Assembly (NCBI GenBank): GCA_021292105.1
Contig: CM037857.1
Span: 33,922,680-33,986,679 of the forward strand
Direction of reading: 5' to 3'
DNA from: Anadara kagoshimensis
Lineage: Eukaryota; Mollusca; Bivalvia; Arcoida; Arcidae
DNA: 64,000 bases
The position numbers and the translations under genes were made by a program. The notes beneath the pieces were generated by a model. That model searched no databases and was not told the origin of the DNA. It saw only the letters and a program-made list of their open reading frames with translations. This document shows positions 1 through 11,756 of the stretch, in pieces; position 1 is the stretch's first letter, and each line of letters begins with the position of its first letter.

Positions 1-200
1 AGTCACGGTTCTTTCGGATGGGAACTTAAAATAAGCAGGTCCCGTGTCAAGGTGGGCTTGGCACGATAAAGAACCGTGCTGTATGATGTTATCAGCGGAA
101 CGCACAGTCAAAATATCTGCTCGTTAGCCTAAAGCTGGCGACGTCTTGATTTAAGAGAAATACTCTTGACTGGGACGTTAAAAACAATTTCCCAACTCCA
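1..200 (+). repeat. tRNA-derived SINE, 3' part
   Basis: This is the body and tail of the SINE family seen complete at 14943-15228. Shared blocks are the TTCTTTCG stretch, the GCACGATAAAGA stretch and the tail TGGCGACGTCTTGAT followed by GACTGGGACGTTAAA. The tRNA-like head is missing, either lost or outside the window. Confidence 0.75.
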
Positions 201-333
201 CATAACATAAAGGGAGAGGAAACAAAATGGTAACTGTAAAAAGGAAAGCGACAAGACTGGAAAATATTATTACATGTATATATGTACAACATAATTTACA
301 TAAAGGTTAAAATGAAAAACGGCAATGGTTTAA

Positions 334-1115
334 AGGGTCTTATTGACTGGTGTAATTGATACAGCGGTAGGGTCTTATTGACTGGTGTAATTGATACAGC
401 ATCAATTACACCAGTAGGGTCTTATTGACTGGTGTAATTGATACAGCGGTAGGGTCTTATTGACTGGTGTAATTGATACAGCGGTAGGGTCTTATTGACT
501 GGTGTAATTGATACAGCGGTAGGGTCTTATTGACTGGTGTAATTGATACAGCGGTAGGGTCTTATTGACTGGTGTAATTGATACAGCGGTAGGGTCTTAT
601 TGACTGGTGTAATTGATACAGCGGTAGGGTCTTATTGACTGGTGTAATTGATACAGCGGTAGGGTCTTATTGACTGGTGTAATTGATACAGCGGTAGGGT
701 CTTATTGACTGGTGTAATTGATACAGCGGTAGGGTCTTATTGACTGGTGTAATTGATACAGCGGTAGGGTCTTATTGACTGGTGTAATTGATACAGCGGT
801 AGGGTCTTATTGACTGGTGTAATTGATACAGCGGTAGGGTCTTATTGACTGGTGTAATTGATACAGCGGTAGGGTCTTATTGACTGGTGTAATTGATACA
901 GCGGTAGGGTCTTATTGACTGGTGTAATTGATACAGCGGTAGGGTCTTATTGACTGGTGTAATTGATACAGCGGTAGGGTCTTATTGACTGGTGTAATTG
1001 ATACAGCGGTAGGGTCTTATTGACTGGTGTAATTGATACAGCGGTAGGGTCTTATTGACTGGTGTAATTGATACAGCGGTAGGGTCTTATTGACTGGTGT
1101 AATTGATACAGCGGT
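334..1115. repeat. 35-bp minisatellite, 22 copies
   Basis: Twenty-two head-to-tail copies of a 35-bp unit starting AGGGTCTTATTGACTGGTGT are almost identical. Unit starts are 334, 369, then every 35 bp from 416 to 1081. Between the second and third unit a 12-bp excess (about 401-414) is an inverted copy of part of the unit (ATCAATTACACCAG). No open frame or spacers run through it. Confidence 0.95.
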
Positions 1116-1649
1116 ACTATACTGTATCCTTTATTTAAAAAAAAAAACTACATTGACACTGCTGTCGAGAAATGCGTAATTATCCAGTAAATAATTCCCC
1201 TTGTTGTAACTCTTTTATTTATGGAGGTTGCTAACGTGGAAAGGGAATAGTGGGTGCAATGTTGGCGTCACCTTAAAGCTGATACTCTGTAATTGTTTTA
1301 GTTACGAGTGGCAGATATTGAGCCAGCTTTGGTAGAAACCGTGGAGATCCTAACTCAGATAAATACGAATGCCACATATTTCGCGTCGTCATTGACTTAA
1401 TTTTCACACAAAAATTGAGGAAATACTGCTGTCAACTGTGAAATGTCTCAGACTGCTTGAATTAGGAACAGTCGTGTTGAAAATGAGAACGACCGCAAAG
1501 GAAAGAAATGCCACCGGCTACATAACAAAAACAGAAGCAAAGAACAGGCAAAAAATTGAAAGATAGCGCTACGGTCTCACGCGCCTTCTGGCGAGGAGAA
1601 AGTTAATAATTATTAAAAAAAATATGTTGAAAATGCATCAAACAAGCCG

Positions 1650-1709
<60 letters not shown>

Positions 1710-2306
1710 ATTTTTCCTCCCGTGTGCGTTATGAATGAGAGGGGTTGTTTACCGACAGCGTAGTATACATGTAGTTAATCATGTTATCATCGTGACAGTA
1801 ATGTAATAATGTTTGGACATTTATTGTCATTTTGACGTATCTGTCATGTTTTATAAACAATAACAAACTTTTTAATTAACAATAAACCTCGAACAATTAT
1901 CTCTACAAGGCCGTATTTACAGGTGATATTACTAAATTAGGTTTGATTGCAATTATTGATAGATAACATAAATTTGAATTGAATTATTATCACGATTTAT
2001 TAATGAATTTGTAAAATTGTGATGTTAGTTGTAAAAATTATAATTTTGCCTCCCGTGTGGTTTTCAAAAGCGTATACATCAGTATTAACAGTATCGCGTG
2101 CTACATTTGATTTTTAAAATAATAATAATAAAATAATATATCGACACGGTATTTCATATGTGGTATCACATTTGAAAATGAAGAGACTATGTGTATGTGC
2201 TTTTTGCATTGGAACCAATTTTAAACTAGGAACTCGACAGTTACCAATACTAATAAACAACTATACTGGACTAATGATGGTGTTTTTAAACTCGCTTTTT
2301 AAATAC

Positions 2307-2339
<33 letters not shown>

Positions 2340-2702
2340 ATAAATGTTAGCATTTATATAAAGTGATATTTATATACTAGTATACTTAACAAAGTCAATA
2401 AAAATATAAACAAGACTACTAAAAAAATTAACACAATCCTTAACCATGCAAAGCTGAAATACGTGTATTTTCACACTTGTGTTGTAAAATGTTTTTCAAT
2501 TTTCAACAAAATTGACCAAAGAACACTGATTTAATTGATCAGTGTTATTTTCCTAAAAGAACTGTAAAATTTCTCGATTTTTCGTATTGATTTGTATTCT
2601 ATAAAAAAGTTAAAACGAAATAACACATGAAACACACGGCAGTTCAGTGTTACAGTTTACCGTTGATAATTCAGAAAAAAAGAAAAAGAGAAAAAAAAAA
2701 GG

Positions 2703-2733
<31 letters not shown>

Positions 2734-3399
2734 AAGCAAGCAAAATCTGTCGTGTGCTAGCTTTAATTATTTGTTGTTGAAACAATACATTCAAAAGTAG
2801 CATTATTCTGTTATGTTATTGAATTTTGATTTAAAAAAAAAAAAAAAATTCTGTATATGACATTATAAAGCAAGTTTCCAAAAATTCAATGAATGGATTT
2901 CAACTGCGGGACATGTTTCCAATAAAAAATAATAATGATAATAATTTGAATAAATTATATGTAAAGGTAAAACTCCAATACTCACAGTAAACTGGAAACC
3001 TTAACTAAAATCCAAAAACTATTTTTCCAGAAAAAAGTCGAATATAATGATAAAAGTAATTGAACTTACAATGATCTAAATGTCTTCTGGTTCTTGCAAC
3101 GGACACAGTCCAGATATCTAATGGTCAAGCACAATGTCCAGTTTCTTATATATGATCGGCCGGAGACCTTGGGGCTGGACAACGTCAATTATATGATGTT
3201 TTAAGTGATCGTTGGTCATTAGCGAGAACGCCTTTTCTATGTCATGACCAAAATTCGCCAAAGGACAATAAATGGTTACATGTTATAAACCCACGTTTTT
3301 AGCGGAATCATTTATCATGGATTAGGCTTATAGTTTGATCAGCTAATATTGTATATTGTTCTGGTCAAGTTTTTGGAATTCATAACATGGGTCAAGACA
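1116..3399. other. Intergenic, AT-rich, no gene seen
   Basis: I see no exon-like frame here. It holds a (CT)n run at about 1650-1709, a poly-A tract near 2308-2333 and another near 2680-2732. A 68-codon open frame at 2160 reads through the first poly-A tract and is not gene-like. Confidence 0.6.
1650..1709. repeat. (CT)n microsatellite
   Basis: About 28 CT repeats with one G interruption. Confidence 0.95.
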
Positions 3400-3497
3400 G
3401 ACTACAAATCAAAAACAAACATTGCAATTCATGTGAAAAAGCAAACTAAAAACTTTGAATGTGACCAATTAAGTTAGACTTCCACCAAGGAACTAAC
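3400..3497 (-). mobile_element. RT-element 3' tail, 5'-truncated copy
   Basis: The first bases (AAAAACAAACATTGCAATTCATG) are the minus-strand form of the shared 3' end of the reverse-transcriptase element described at 51120-51790. Only about 95 bp remain. Confidence 0.6.
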
Positions 3498-3862
3498 ATT
3501 CTCCAACACCATTGTCATGCGCTACTTTTGAATGCGTTTTTTTAATTAATATTCAAAAGTAGCACATTGCACCCTGATAAACTAGTTTTCCCTTTATAAT
3601 GTAATAAATGGTCTGGTAAAACTTTGTTCCACACCATGGCGTAGTGTGGGATCTCCTGGTAGTACTTTAGTTACCACCATAATGTAATTCAGGGTCTGGT
3701 AACTTCCATCATCACCATAATACGATGCAACATTCTATTTTATTGCCAATTAAGGACCTGAAATTAAGGATATGAAGTTACAATAAGAAGACAAAATCCA
3801 AATGTCAGAATATGTAATTAATAAATCAAGATCAATCTGATTTAAACTCTTAAAAGTCAGGT

Positions 3863-4121
3863 CAGGCCCTAGTTTCACAATCATTCCTTAACTAAGATTC
3901 TCCTTATCTTAAATCTGTCAAATTTGAATCTTAATTTTATGAATTATTAGGATATTAAGAAACTTAAGGAAGGAGCCAATTTGAAAATCTCTTTAAGCTT
4001 ATAACATATGCGTTTAGCTTAATCAAAAATGGGCATCTATTGTTCTAACACAGATTTCCAAAATTTGCCAAATTTAAGTAAAGAAAATCTTAGTTAAGAA
4101 ATGATTGTGAAACCGGGACCT
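3863..4121. mobile_element. MITE with TTTCACAATCATT inverted ends
   Basis: The left end reads GGCCCTAGTTTCACAATCAT followed by CCTTAACTAAGATT. The right end is its inverse (TCTTAGTTAAGAAATGATTG, then TGAAACCGGGACC). The interior is AT-rich without a frame. Relatives lie at 25120-25279, 37833-38062 and 39175-39400. Confidence 0.75.
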
Positions 4122-4421
4122 AGAAGTAGTATCTCGTTTACAAAACGTCACCCGTGTATCGACCAGAACGCCTGTAAGTTGGGGGATCGAATCATGGCCG
4201 AGTACAATGATAGGTTATTTTTGTCATTATAGCAACAAAAAGCAAGACTTCGCCATAATGTTCAGTGACACAGAGTGATTTATTTACAAAACTTCGCTGA
4301 AATGTTTATTTACAAAGTGAGACATATTTACAAATCTTAAGAGATGGTCAGTTTATAGGAACATTTTCAACCATGTCTACTCCAACAACTTATTCTATGA
4401 AATATCGTAAAACACACCTAC

Positions 4422-4552
4422 TTACGAAATCTTGTTAGTGCCTTTTTGTACAAAAGAAAAAATAATAATAAGTCGTTTAAACGAAATACTGAGTCGTTTA
4501 AACGACTAATTATTTTTTTCTTTTGTGCAAAATGGCACTTACAAGCTTCGTA
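4422..4552. repeat. Long hairpin (inverted repeat, about 60-bp arms)
   Basis: The arm TTACGAAATCTTGTTAGTGC is repeated in inverted form as TACGAAGCTTGTAAGTGC, followed in both arms by an ACAAAAGAAAAAA tract and GTCGTTTAAAC. The centre carries the perfect palindrome GTCGTTTAAACGAC. Confidence 0.75.
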
Positions 4553-5533
4553 CCCTACTAGTACTTTGTCTGCAAAAAACTTTTGTAGATAATATATTTG
4601 TTCTGTGAGCACAAACTGTGAAGTCGGGTGTGGGCGGCAACTGTTATGTTCAAGTAGCGTTTTAGTAGCACATTAATAGTGAAAAAAATTTGAATTGTGT
4701 GTTACAAAAGGCTATCCTACACAATGTGTAAATATGGACAGTAAAACTGTCACATCAATGTGTTTGATGTTTTACAGACAGATTGGACTACAGTGCTTGA
4801 CCCTATGCTTTAGAAATCCATTTGCAAAAAGACATGTCCATTTTAGTATGACAGACAATTTATATTACGAAATTTTCATCATCTAGCACTGATGGAAATT
4901 TATGTTCGATATTTCAACAACTTCAAACTAAACTTAATGAAGTAATTAGCCATAGATAAACAAAACGCCGGAACATGCTGAAATATACATGTACATGTGC
5001 ATTGCTTCATTTATCACAGGGTTTTGTATTATTGTTAATACTATGGACATAACTTAATTATCATTTTATTTACCAAACAGTTGAATGCATTATAGAATAT
5101 CACATGAAAAGAAAAGGACTGAACACATATCCTTGTAGTACTCCACCATCGAAAAGACAATGAACAAGTGTTTAAAGGTGTCAGCATATGATGCAGACGC
5201 TCATCATCACTTGCCTCTTGTGTTGATCTTGCCGTGTCGAATAAGACATAAAGTCCTAATTTTTGGGTTACATTGAGAATTTGAGATTAATTGGCTGGGA
5301 GCTTACATCACAATCTAGAATTATCAATTTATCCACTTATCTATTACAATAAATTGTAAAATAAAATGAAATTTTGGAATACAACCTTTTGACGTGTCTA
5401 AAACCAAGATTTACATAATACGGATGTTAGATGAATGCTCGTATTGGTCATAGGCATTCCAGATTTGTACAAGCATCCGGACATTGTGACCAAGACCTGT
5501 GCTTATATAATCTTGTAAGGTGTTCATCAACGC
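4553..5533. other. Intergenic, nothing recognised
   Basis: AT-rich unique-looking sequence. A 63-codon frame at 4695 shows no domain signal and no splice context that stands out. Confidence 0.5.
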
Positions 5534-5864
5534 ATGTTATTGCACATGATTGGTTGATTGAATGGAGTTTTACGCCTCAGTCAAGAAAAGTTCACTTATA
5601 TCAAGACGTCACTATTTATAGGTGAAGTGGTAGAAATTTTTATCAGTGCGATCAGGACAATGCTGTGACACGGGTATCGGTTTATAATGTCTCTTAAGAA
5701 GGACTCTTTGAATTTCATTTCGAAATGCCGAGTGCTTAGCGAAAGAACAGTCACTACTTTTTTCAAGTCTTGGTCAGACCCGGTCGGGGTTTGAACCAAC
5801 GACCTACTACAGTCAAAGCGATAACTCTACCAACTGAGCTGCCGTAGTGATGTTATTGCACATG
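5534..5864 (-). mobile_element. Complete tRNA-derived SINE with 15-bp target-site duplication
   Basis: Read on the minus strand, the copy starts with a tRNA-like head: an A-box-like AGCTCAGTTGGTAGAG and a B-box-like GGTTCAAACCCC. The family body (AGTGACTGTTCTTTCGC) and tail (GTGACGTCTTGATATAAGTG) follow. The direct repeat ATGTTATTGCACATG lies at 5534-5548 and 5850-5864, so the insert is about 5549-5849. A perfect duplication of this length suggests a fairly recent, LINE-driven insertion. Confidence 0.88.
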
Positions 5865-6076
5865 GATGTTCATCCGCGGTGCAAAACACATACACAGTAC
5901 AAAAGTATTCATAATTGTCTTGGTAATCTATAGGTGGAATTTGAAAATAGATTAATAATATGTACGATGTACTTGGCAATGACCAAAGACACCAAGACAA
6001 TAGATAGTTTAAGGATGGCAGAGGAAACCAGAGTGTCCGTAGTAAACCACCGAAAAGATTAACTTAAAAGATGATA

Positions 6077-6262
6077 TACAGTCTAACCTGCCTTAAAGGC
6101 CGTCACCTCTTTGTAAAGATCACCTGTTTATAAAATCCAGTAAAATTGTATCCCAATTGTTTTTTATTAATATTATTTGAACTGTATATAAAGACGACCT
6201 ATCCACATAGACCACTTTCACTGGTTCCCTTTGACTGGCCTTTATAGACAGGTTTGACTGTA
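6077..6262. mobile_element. TA-flanked MITE, CAGTCAAACCTG family, copy A
   Basis: The ends are TACAGTCTAACCTGCCTTAA and TATAGACAGGTTTGACTGTA, an inverted repeat beginning CAGT after a TA duplication. This is the usual look of Tc1/mariner-type MITEs. The interior repeats GGCCTTTATA motifs. Other copies: 7149-7312, 18317-18488, 28860-29021, 62632-62789. Confidence 0.82.
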
Positions 6263-6609
6263 CTTATACGCTACTGGTGGTATATAAGCTGTCTATGACA
6301 TCACCATTATAGGTCTATCAGTGTATTTATGACATTGTTTTATTTCTTATGGAGTCGGTGTATGTATGCCTGATTTGTATCGTGGTGTAAATCACCAAAC
6401 AGGAAGTTCTTCATACACAAATACCTATAGCTTCCTTAATTATTGTCAAAAATATCACGACCGTCGCTAGAATTAATTACAGTCCCCGGAAAATGTCTGT
6501 CAATCCCTCCGACTGGCTCGAACCGGTGTCGGGCGGTTCGGATACTAGTATGTACGTCAGTATAGGATTTAATGGATAATGGTTATGTAATTTCAGCTCA
6601 GGGTTTAGA

Positions 6610-6962
6610 CACTTAGACACAAATGTTGGTTGTTGAATGTTAAATGAAAGATGTATATTTTGTAATGGTGTTGTTGAAGATGAATGTCATTTTATTTTGG
6701 AGTGTGAAACATATACCGATATTAGAAAAAACATACTACTGGGTCAAATCATGTTCAAACTTATACAGTTGCTCAGCATTGATCAACAATGTAAAACCAT
6801 TATAATCTAGCAAAATTTACTCTATGTTTATTATCTCTCCTGGTACTGCTGTTTGTTTATTACAGATATATACTGCTCATTGAACATTGTTTGTATTATG
6901 TTATTATATATTGTAAATCCAATAAGTTGTAATTAACTTACGGAATAAAGAAATTGAATTGA
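6610..6962 (+). pseudogene. LINE 3' end: C-terminal zinc-knuckle fragment
   Basis: A short frame from about 6640 encodes RCIFCNGVVEDECHFILEC, a CxxC...H....C pattern typical of the C-terminus of several non-LTR retrotransposon polymerases. The same pattern occurs in the larger fragment at 8113-8739. Stop codons follow, then an AT-rich tail ending GGAATAAAGAAATTGAATTG. Only the 3' end was inserted or kept; the clade cannot be settled from this piece. Confidence 0.65.
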
Positions 6963-7148
6963 ATATTAATGATTTATTTCATTTGATTTCACTTTTTTCG
7001 AGTAGTACATTTTGCCTTGTCGCCATACACAATCTTTTACTAATTTCTGTCACAACTTTGTTCATTTAAAGTTTACAAATTAAACTTTTAACTTTATGCA
7101 GTATGTCATATTTGAAACAACGTCTTTGTCATATCGATAATAAGAAAT

Positions 7149-7312
7149 ACAGTCAAACCTGTCTATAAAGGTCACCATGGGAACCAGTAAAAGTGGCCTT
7201 TATATACAGGTTCAAGTAATATGAATGAAGAACAATTGAGATACAATTATACTGGCCTTTATAAGCAGGTGGCGCTAATATAGAGGTGGCCTTTAAGGCA
7301 GATTGAACTGTA
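7149..7312. mobile_element. TA-flanked MITE, CAGTCAAACCTG family, copy B
   Basis: Starts TACAGTCAAACCTGTCTATA and ends with the inverted GGCAGATTGAACTGTA. Short open frames through it are not genes. Confidence 0.82.
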
Positions 7313-7630
7313 GTATGTCTTGTGACATTTACATAATAATGTGTAATTATTCCAACGATAAGGTTAAATTCCATGTAATATATTGTATATTGTCATAGCT
7401 CACCGTCGCATGGTTCTTTCATATACTAGTACTGAATACGAAAAAACATTGGAGAGGAAAACATATTGGCGACTTTCACCGTGACTCTTGTAAAGCGAAT
7501 ATATCTTATCTGCGTTTTTTTATTAACCTTGGTCAACTTTACCTTCAGTCGAAACCATGAGAATTTCTTACCGCCAAAAAGTTAAAAAGATTAAATCCGC
7601 GAAAGTTCCCTACCGCTAATGTTTCGGCTT

Positions 7631-7687
7631 ATACGGTACAATTTTTTAATATTAGTCATAAAATACATTAAAAAATGGTATATGACA
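7631..7687. repeat. Small hairpin, second copy of the 10365 type
   Basis: Shares CATAAAATACATT and AAAAAATGGTATATGACA with the hairpin at 10365-10423. Its left arm is degraded (ATACGGTACAATTTTTTAA). Confidence 0.6.
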
Positions 7688-7789
7688 GATCTATAATAAA
7701 AGAATAGAATTAGGCAGAGACACCAATGGAATTATCCTCAACTTCGAAGTTGAAAAGTTAATACAAAATGAAGACTTAAAGACCTGTAA

Positions 7790-8845
7790 GTGCACAAAGG
7801 CTATTGTAATATATGGTGGACACCAAATCACAATTTAAGACATTCGCCTCTTATTTGCTTTCTTTCTAACACCGAAGATGTATATATTAATACTAAACAA
7901 CAGTGTTATTTATTCAACAGTATGGTCAGTTCAGTTTTGAATTATGGTTCCGAAATTTGGGGGTTTCATCGAGCAAAGGATGTGGAAATGATACATAATA
8001 GGTTTTGTAGGTTTATATTGAAAGTTGGGAAAAGTGTTCCAGTGTGTTTTTTATACGGCGAATTAGGTCATTTTCCAATGTATATAATGCGTAAGCATAA
8101 AATAATTAAGTATTGATTAAAATTGTTGTACAAAAACCACCAGTTGTCTATGATGTATATAAATTGCTTTATGTTGATGTTATGAATGGTTATGTTAACT
8201 GGGTATCACTTGTTCGTGATCTTCTATTTCAGCTCGGTATGGGTAATATTTGGATTCAACAAGAAACTTTAAATATTTCATATAACACTATTAAATTACG
8301 TATTAATGACCAATTTTTCCAAACCTGGCAAGGAAGTGTTACTAGTAGTGAAAAACTCAGTACTTTTGTTTTATACAAGAAGGACTTTTGTCTTGAACGT
8401 TATTTACATTTTAATTTCAACGTTAGTTTACTGACTAAATTAAGAAGTGGAACTTTAAAACTCCGTATAGAAACCGGCAGATACGATGCTGTAGACATGT
8501 CATTACGTTTTTGTCGTTCATGTAATATGAACATCATTGAAGACGACTACCATTTCGTTCTGGTATGTCCAACATATAGAGACATTAGACTACAGTGTCT
8601 ACCTAAATATTATTGTGTTTGGCCCACACGTCACAAATTACTGAAACTGTTAAGTGCCAATTCTGAACTCTTACTCAGGAAACTTTGTCGCTACCTCCAG
8701 TTATCATGGAAAAGAAGAATGGATTTATCTTATAATTAACTATTGTTCTCTGCTATGTTGTTACCATAACTATTTCTGTATAATTGCTATAGCAATTTTT
8801 GTTTAGCTTTGCAAATAAATAATAATAATTATTATTATTATTAAC
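7790..8845 (+). pseudogene. LINE (non-LTR retrotransposon) 3' end, frameshifted
   Basis: Two adjoining frames, 7790-8116 and 8113-8739, give one continuous polymerase C-terminus. The first contains FNSMVSSVLNYGSEIWGFH, the familiar post-catalytic segment of LINE reverse transcriptases. The second ends with the zinc-knuckle-like block CRSCNMNIIEDDYHFVLVC (CxxC...H....C). A one-base loss at about 8114 (TATTG before ATTAAA) breaks the frame. After the stop a short UTR ends in AATAATAATT/ATTATT repeats to about 8845. The catalytic domain is missing, so the copy is 5'-truncated and dead. It could belong to the CR1/jockey-like group; I cannot decide further. Confidence 0.82.
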
Positions 8846-9114
8846 ACCGAAAAGCACGCGATTGTTAACAGTTTTTAAGATCTACACTGGCAATTAAATA
8901 TGACAATGTCGGACGGGTACCTTTAGTTATAAGCGTTATAGGACTAGTTACCTGTAAAATACGGGGTCTTAGAAAAGTATTACATTTAACCTTGAAATCG
9001 TCTTGATAGTCACCAGTTTAAAAATATGCCAAAACTGAAATTCAAGATATTAAAATTTAAAGCTATTTTAAGAAACCAAAAAATTTAACGTACAAATGCG
9101 ATGCCTATTAGATA

Positions 9115-9255
9115 CCTACCCTTCTGGAGCACCCGGCCTCATTTCCCTGGTAGAAGTTTACATTTTAAACCGAATCCTGATTTGTTAGTTTTAAAGTTTT
9201 TATTTTGCTTTGAATTGTAATTTTAAAATGGATAAGTATGTTTGTTTTTGATTTC
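9115..9255 (+). mobile_element. RT-element 3' tail, 5'-truncated copy
   Basis: Contains GGAGCACCCGGCCTCATTTC and the shared 3' end ATGGATAAGTATGTTTGTTT of the element described at 51120-51790. Confidence 0.8.
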
Positions 9256-10364
9256 AAATATCACAAATCAACGTACCAAAATCAGATGTCAGTTTTAGAG
9301 AAGGGTGTTATGCCATTGGGACCCAGTGACCTACTTTTATTGTCTTGATAAATTTCCTTTGTGGTAGGAAGTGGTTTACTTTACAATTTTTTCTCAATTT
9401 GCTGAAACATTTAACAAGATTGATGATTTGTTAGACGTCTCATAACTGGTTCTTTAAGCTTATTACTCACGTTAATCGTTGACAACAGAACAATAATACA
9501 CGGAGTCTAGCAAATTAATCAACGGTTAAGCTAAAACGGGAAATCATAAAAATTAATGTGCGGTAAAACGTCTATTTCTGTAGCTCTAGTGGTTATTGTC
9601 CGGTTTTTATGCATGTGGAAGAAAACGTGGAAGACCATTCACAATAAAGACTAATGGTGAATGTGGCTTTATGTGTGTTTATATGGGCATTACTCACAAA
9701 AAGTACTATAACTGTTTTTTTTAAGCCTTGAGACTAGTCTGATGTGTAGTATTTTGCCATCTTAACCATTTATTTATGGAACAACATAACGTTAAAAGTT
9801 GTGTTGCCCTGCAGACGTTTATGCATACACACAAGTTAAAAAACATAAGTAAATTATGCTTTGTCATACTTAAGAATATATGATGATCAGTTTTCTATCG
9901 TGGCCTTGTTTATCAAGACTGTTCTGTCCTAGAAGGTGTATTCCGATTTTTCTAATGTCGAGGTGGTTTTAAAATAATCAGCGGGCTTCACCATTGTACC
10001 TCTTGATAATAAATGCCGTTACATCTGTCCCTGTACGTAATATGTAACTAAAATACAAGGCGACCGATACCCGTCTTGATGCTATGTTGATTCATACTTA
10101 TTGGATTCTCCACCCGTTTTTTATACACATTAAGATAACCAACTAGTAATTGTGTAACAAGTTTTAAGTCTATTTAAACATCAAACCTACACCGAATTGT
10201 AGATAAATTGTAAATCGTAACATTGTCAAAGCATTGATAGATTTTTTTTCTTTAGTTCTTCAGCTTATAAGTAGTTTCCCTTTATCACTTTTTAACTGAG
10301 CCGAAAATATCATTTTAGTCATATATGTAAAACAACCATTGCCTATTTATACACATGTTGCTAC
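9256..10364. other. Intergenic, nothing recognised
   Basis: No frame longer than chance and no repeat structure noticed. Confidence 0.5.
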
Positions 10365-10423
10365 TGTCATATACCATTTTTTGAATTTAATCATAAAATA
10401 CATTTAAAAAATGGTATATGACA
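10365..10423. repeat. 59-bp perfect-arm hairpin
   Basis: TGTCATATACCATTTTTTGA at the left is matched by TTAAAAAATGGTATATGACA at the right, with the loop TTTAATCATAAAATACAT. A related copy lies at 7631-7687, so this is a mobile or dispersed micro-element. Confidence 0.8.
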
Positions 10424-10494
10424 CTACGTTAACTGAGCTGTATCGAGCTTCTAAAGTAAAATATTGTAGAAGTTTACTGATGTTCTCAATATTT

Positions 10495-11230
10495 TCCGCT
10501 AACCAACTGGTTAATCTAACCGAGGTTTTAACAAGAGGGCCCAGGGATTGACTCTTGGCCTCAATATTTTCCGCTAACCAACTGGTAAATCTAACCGAGG
10601 TTTGAACAAGGGGACCGTATCCGGGGATCGAATCTCGACCTCCAGTTTTTTTTTGCTAAACGAGTTTTGAAAAAGAGGACCAATGGATCGAATCTCGACC
10701 TCCAGTTTTTTTCGCTAAACGAGTTTTGAACAAGAGGCCCCATGGATCGAATCTCGACCTCCAGGTTTTTTCCGCTGAACGAGTTTTGAACAAGAGGGCC
10801 CACGGATCGAATCTCGACCTCCAGGTTTTTTCGCTAAACGAGTTTTGAACAAGAGGCCCCATGGGTCGAATCTCGACCTCCAGGTTTTTTTTAGCTAAAC
10901 GAGTTTTGAACAAGAGGGCACAGGGAACGAGCTTTGAACAAGAGGACCCATGGATCGCATCTCGACCTCCAGTTTTTTTTTTCGCTAAACGAGCTTTGAA
11001 CAAGAGGGCCCAGGGATCGAATCTCGATCTCCAGGTTTTTTCCGCTGAACGAGTTTTGAACAAGAGGGCCCAGGGATCGAATCTCGACCTCCAGGTTTTT
11101 TCGCTAAATGATTTTTGAACAAGAGGGCCCGGGGATCGAATCTCGACCTCCAGGTTTTTTTTAGCTAAACGAGTTTTGAACAAGAGGGCACAGGGATTGA
11201 ATCTCGGCCTCAAGTTTTCTATACTAAATC
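10495..11230 (-). repeat. 60-bp minisatellite built from a tRNA-like unit, about 12 copies
   Basis: Units of about 60 bp repeat GAGTTTTGAACAAGAGGCCC followed by ATGGATCGAATCTCGACCTC. On the minus strand each unit reads GAGATTCGATCC, close to a tRNA B box (GGTTCGANTCC). The outermost, less changed units add AACCAGTTGGTTAGCGG, like a tRNA A-box region. Length varies in the T tracts. The long open frames seen on both strands here are products of the repeat. Confidence 0.85.
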
Positions 11231-11756
11231 ATATTCATTTTATTAAATTCCCGTTATTCAGAGATTGTGGTCTCATTTTACAAATTTTTACAATTTTTTC
11301 TAATGGTATCATTCTATTAGGAAGTGACCTAATGTACAAAGCCAGTCTATTTAAAACACCCTGCACACTCTGTAAAATTTTCAATTTAACTTTAAACTGA
11401 GAAAAATATTGTGTCACTAGAAAAAATGTAATGTATTATAAAACGTGGCTACTACTATCCCTAAAAAAGGGGGGGGGTTAAGTAATAATGAATATGGTTT
11501 AGAAATCAGCCAATGTATATATATTTTGACAATACTGCGTAATTCCTGTAAATGAACAGATCTATCATACAGACATCGATAATAAATAATCACTTAACTG
11601 ATTACTGTCTAGACCTACATATAGATAAATTATTGACCGATAAAGATATATATGTCATTTTTAATAAATCATTATTTTATTTGTTCTGTCAAAAAGGTGA
11701 TAACTTACAACATATTATCAAACACTGGTCGAATGACAAGGTCAATTTACTTATAG
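11231..11756. other. Intergenic, nothing recognised
   Basis: AT-rich. Frames of 60-77 codons at 11176-11785 show no domain signal. Confidence 0.5.

Noticed and set aside
10591-11213. Long minus-strand open frames (up to 185 codons) with repeated FKTRLAKKNLEVEIR-like text
   Set aside because: They are the translation of the 60-bp minisatellite and have no splice sites or domain.
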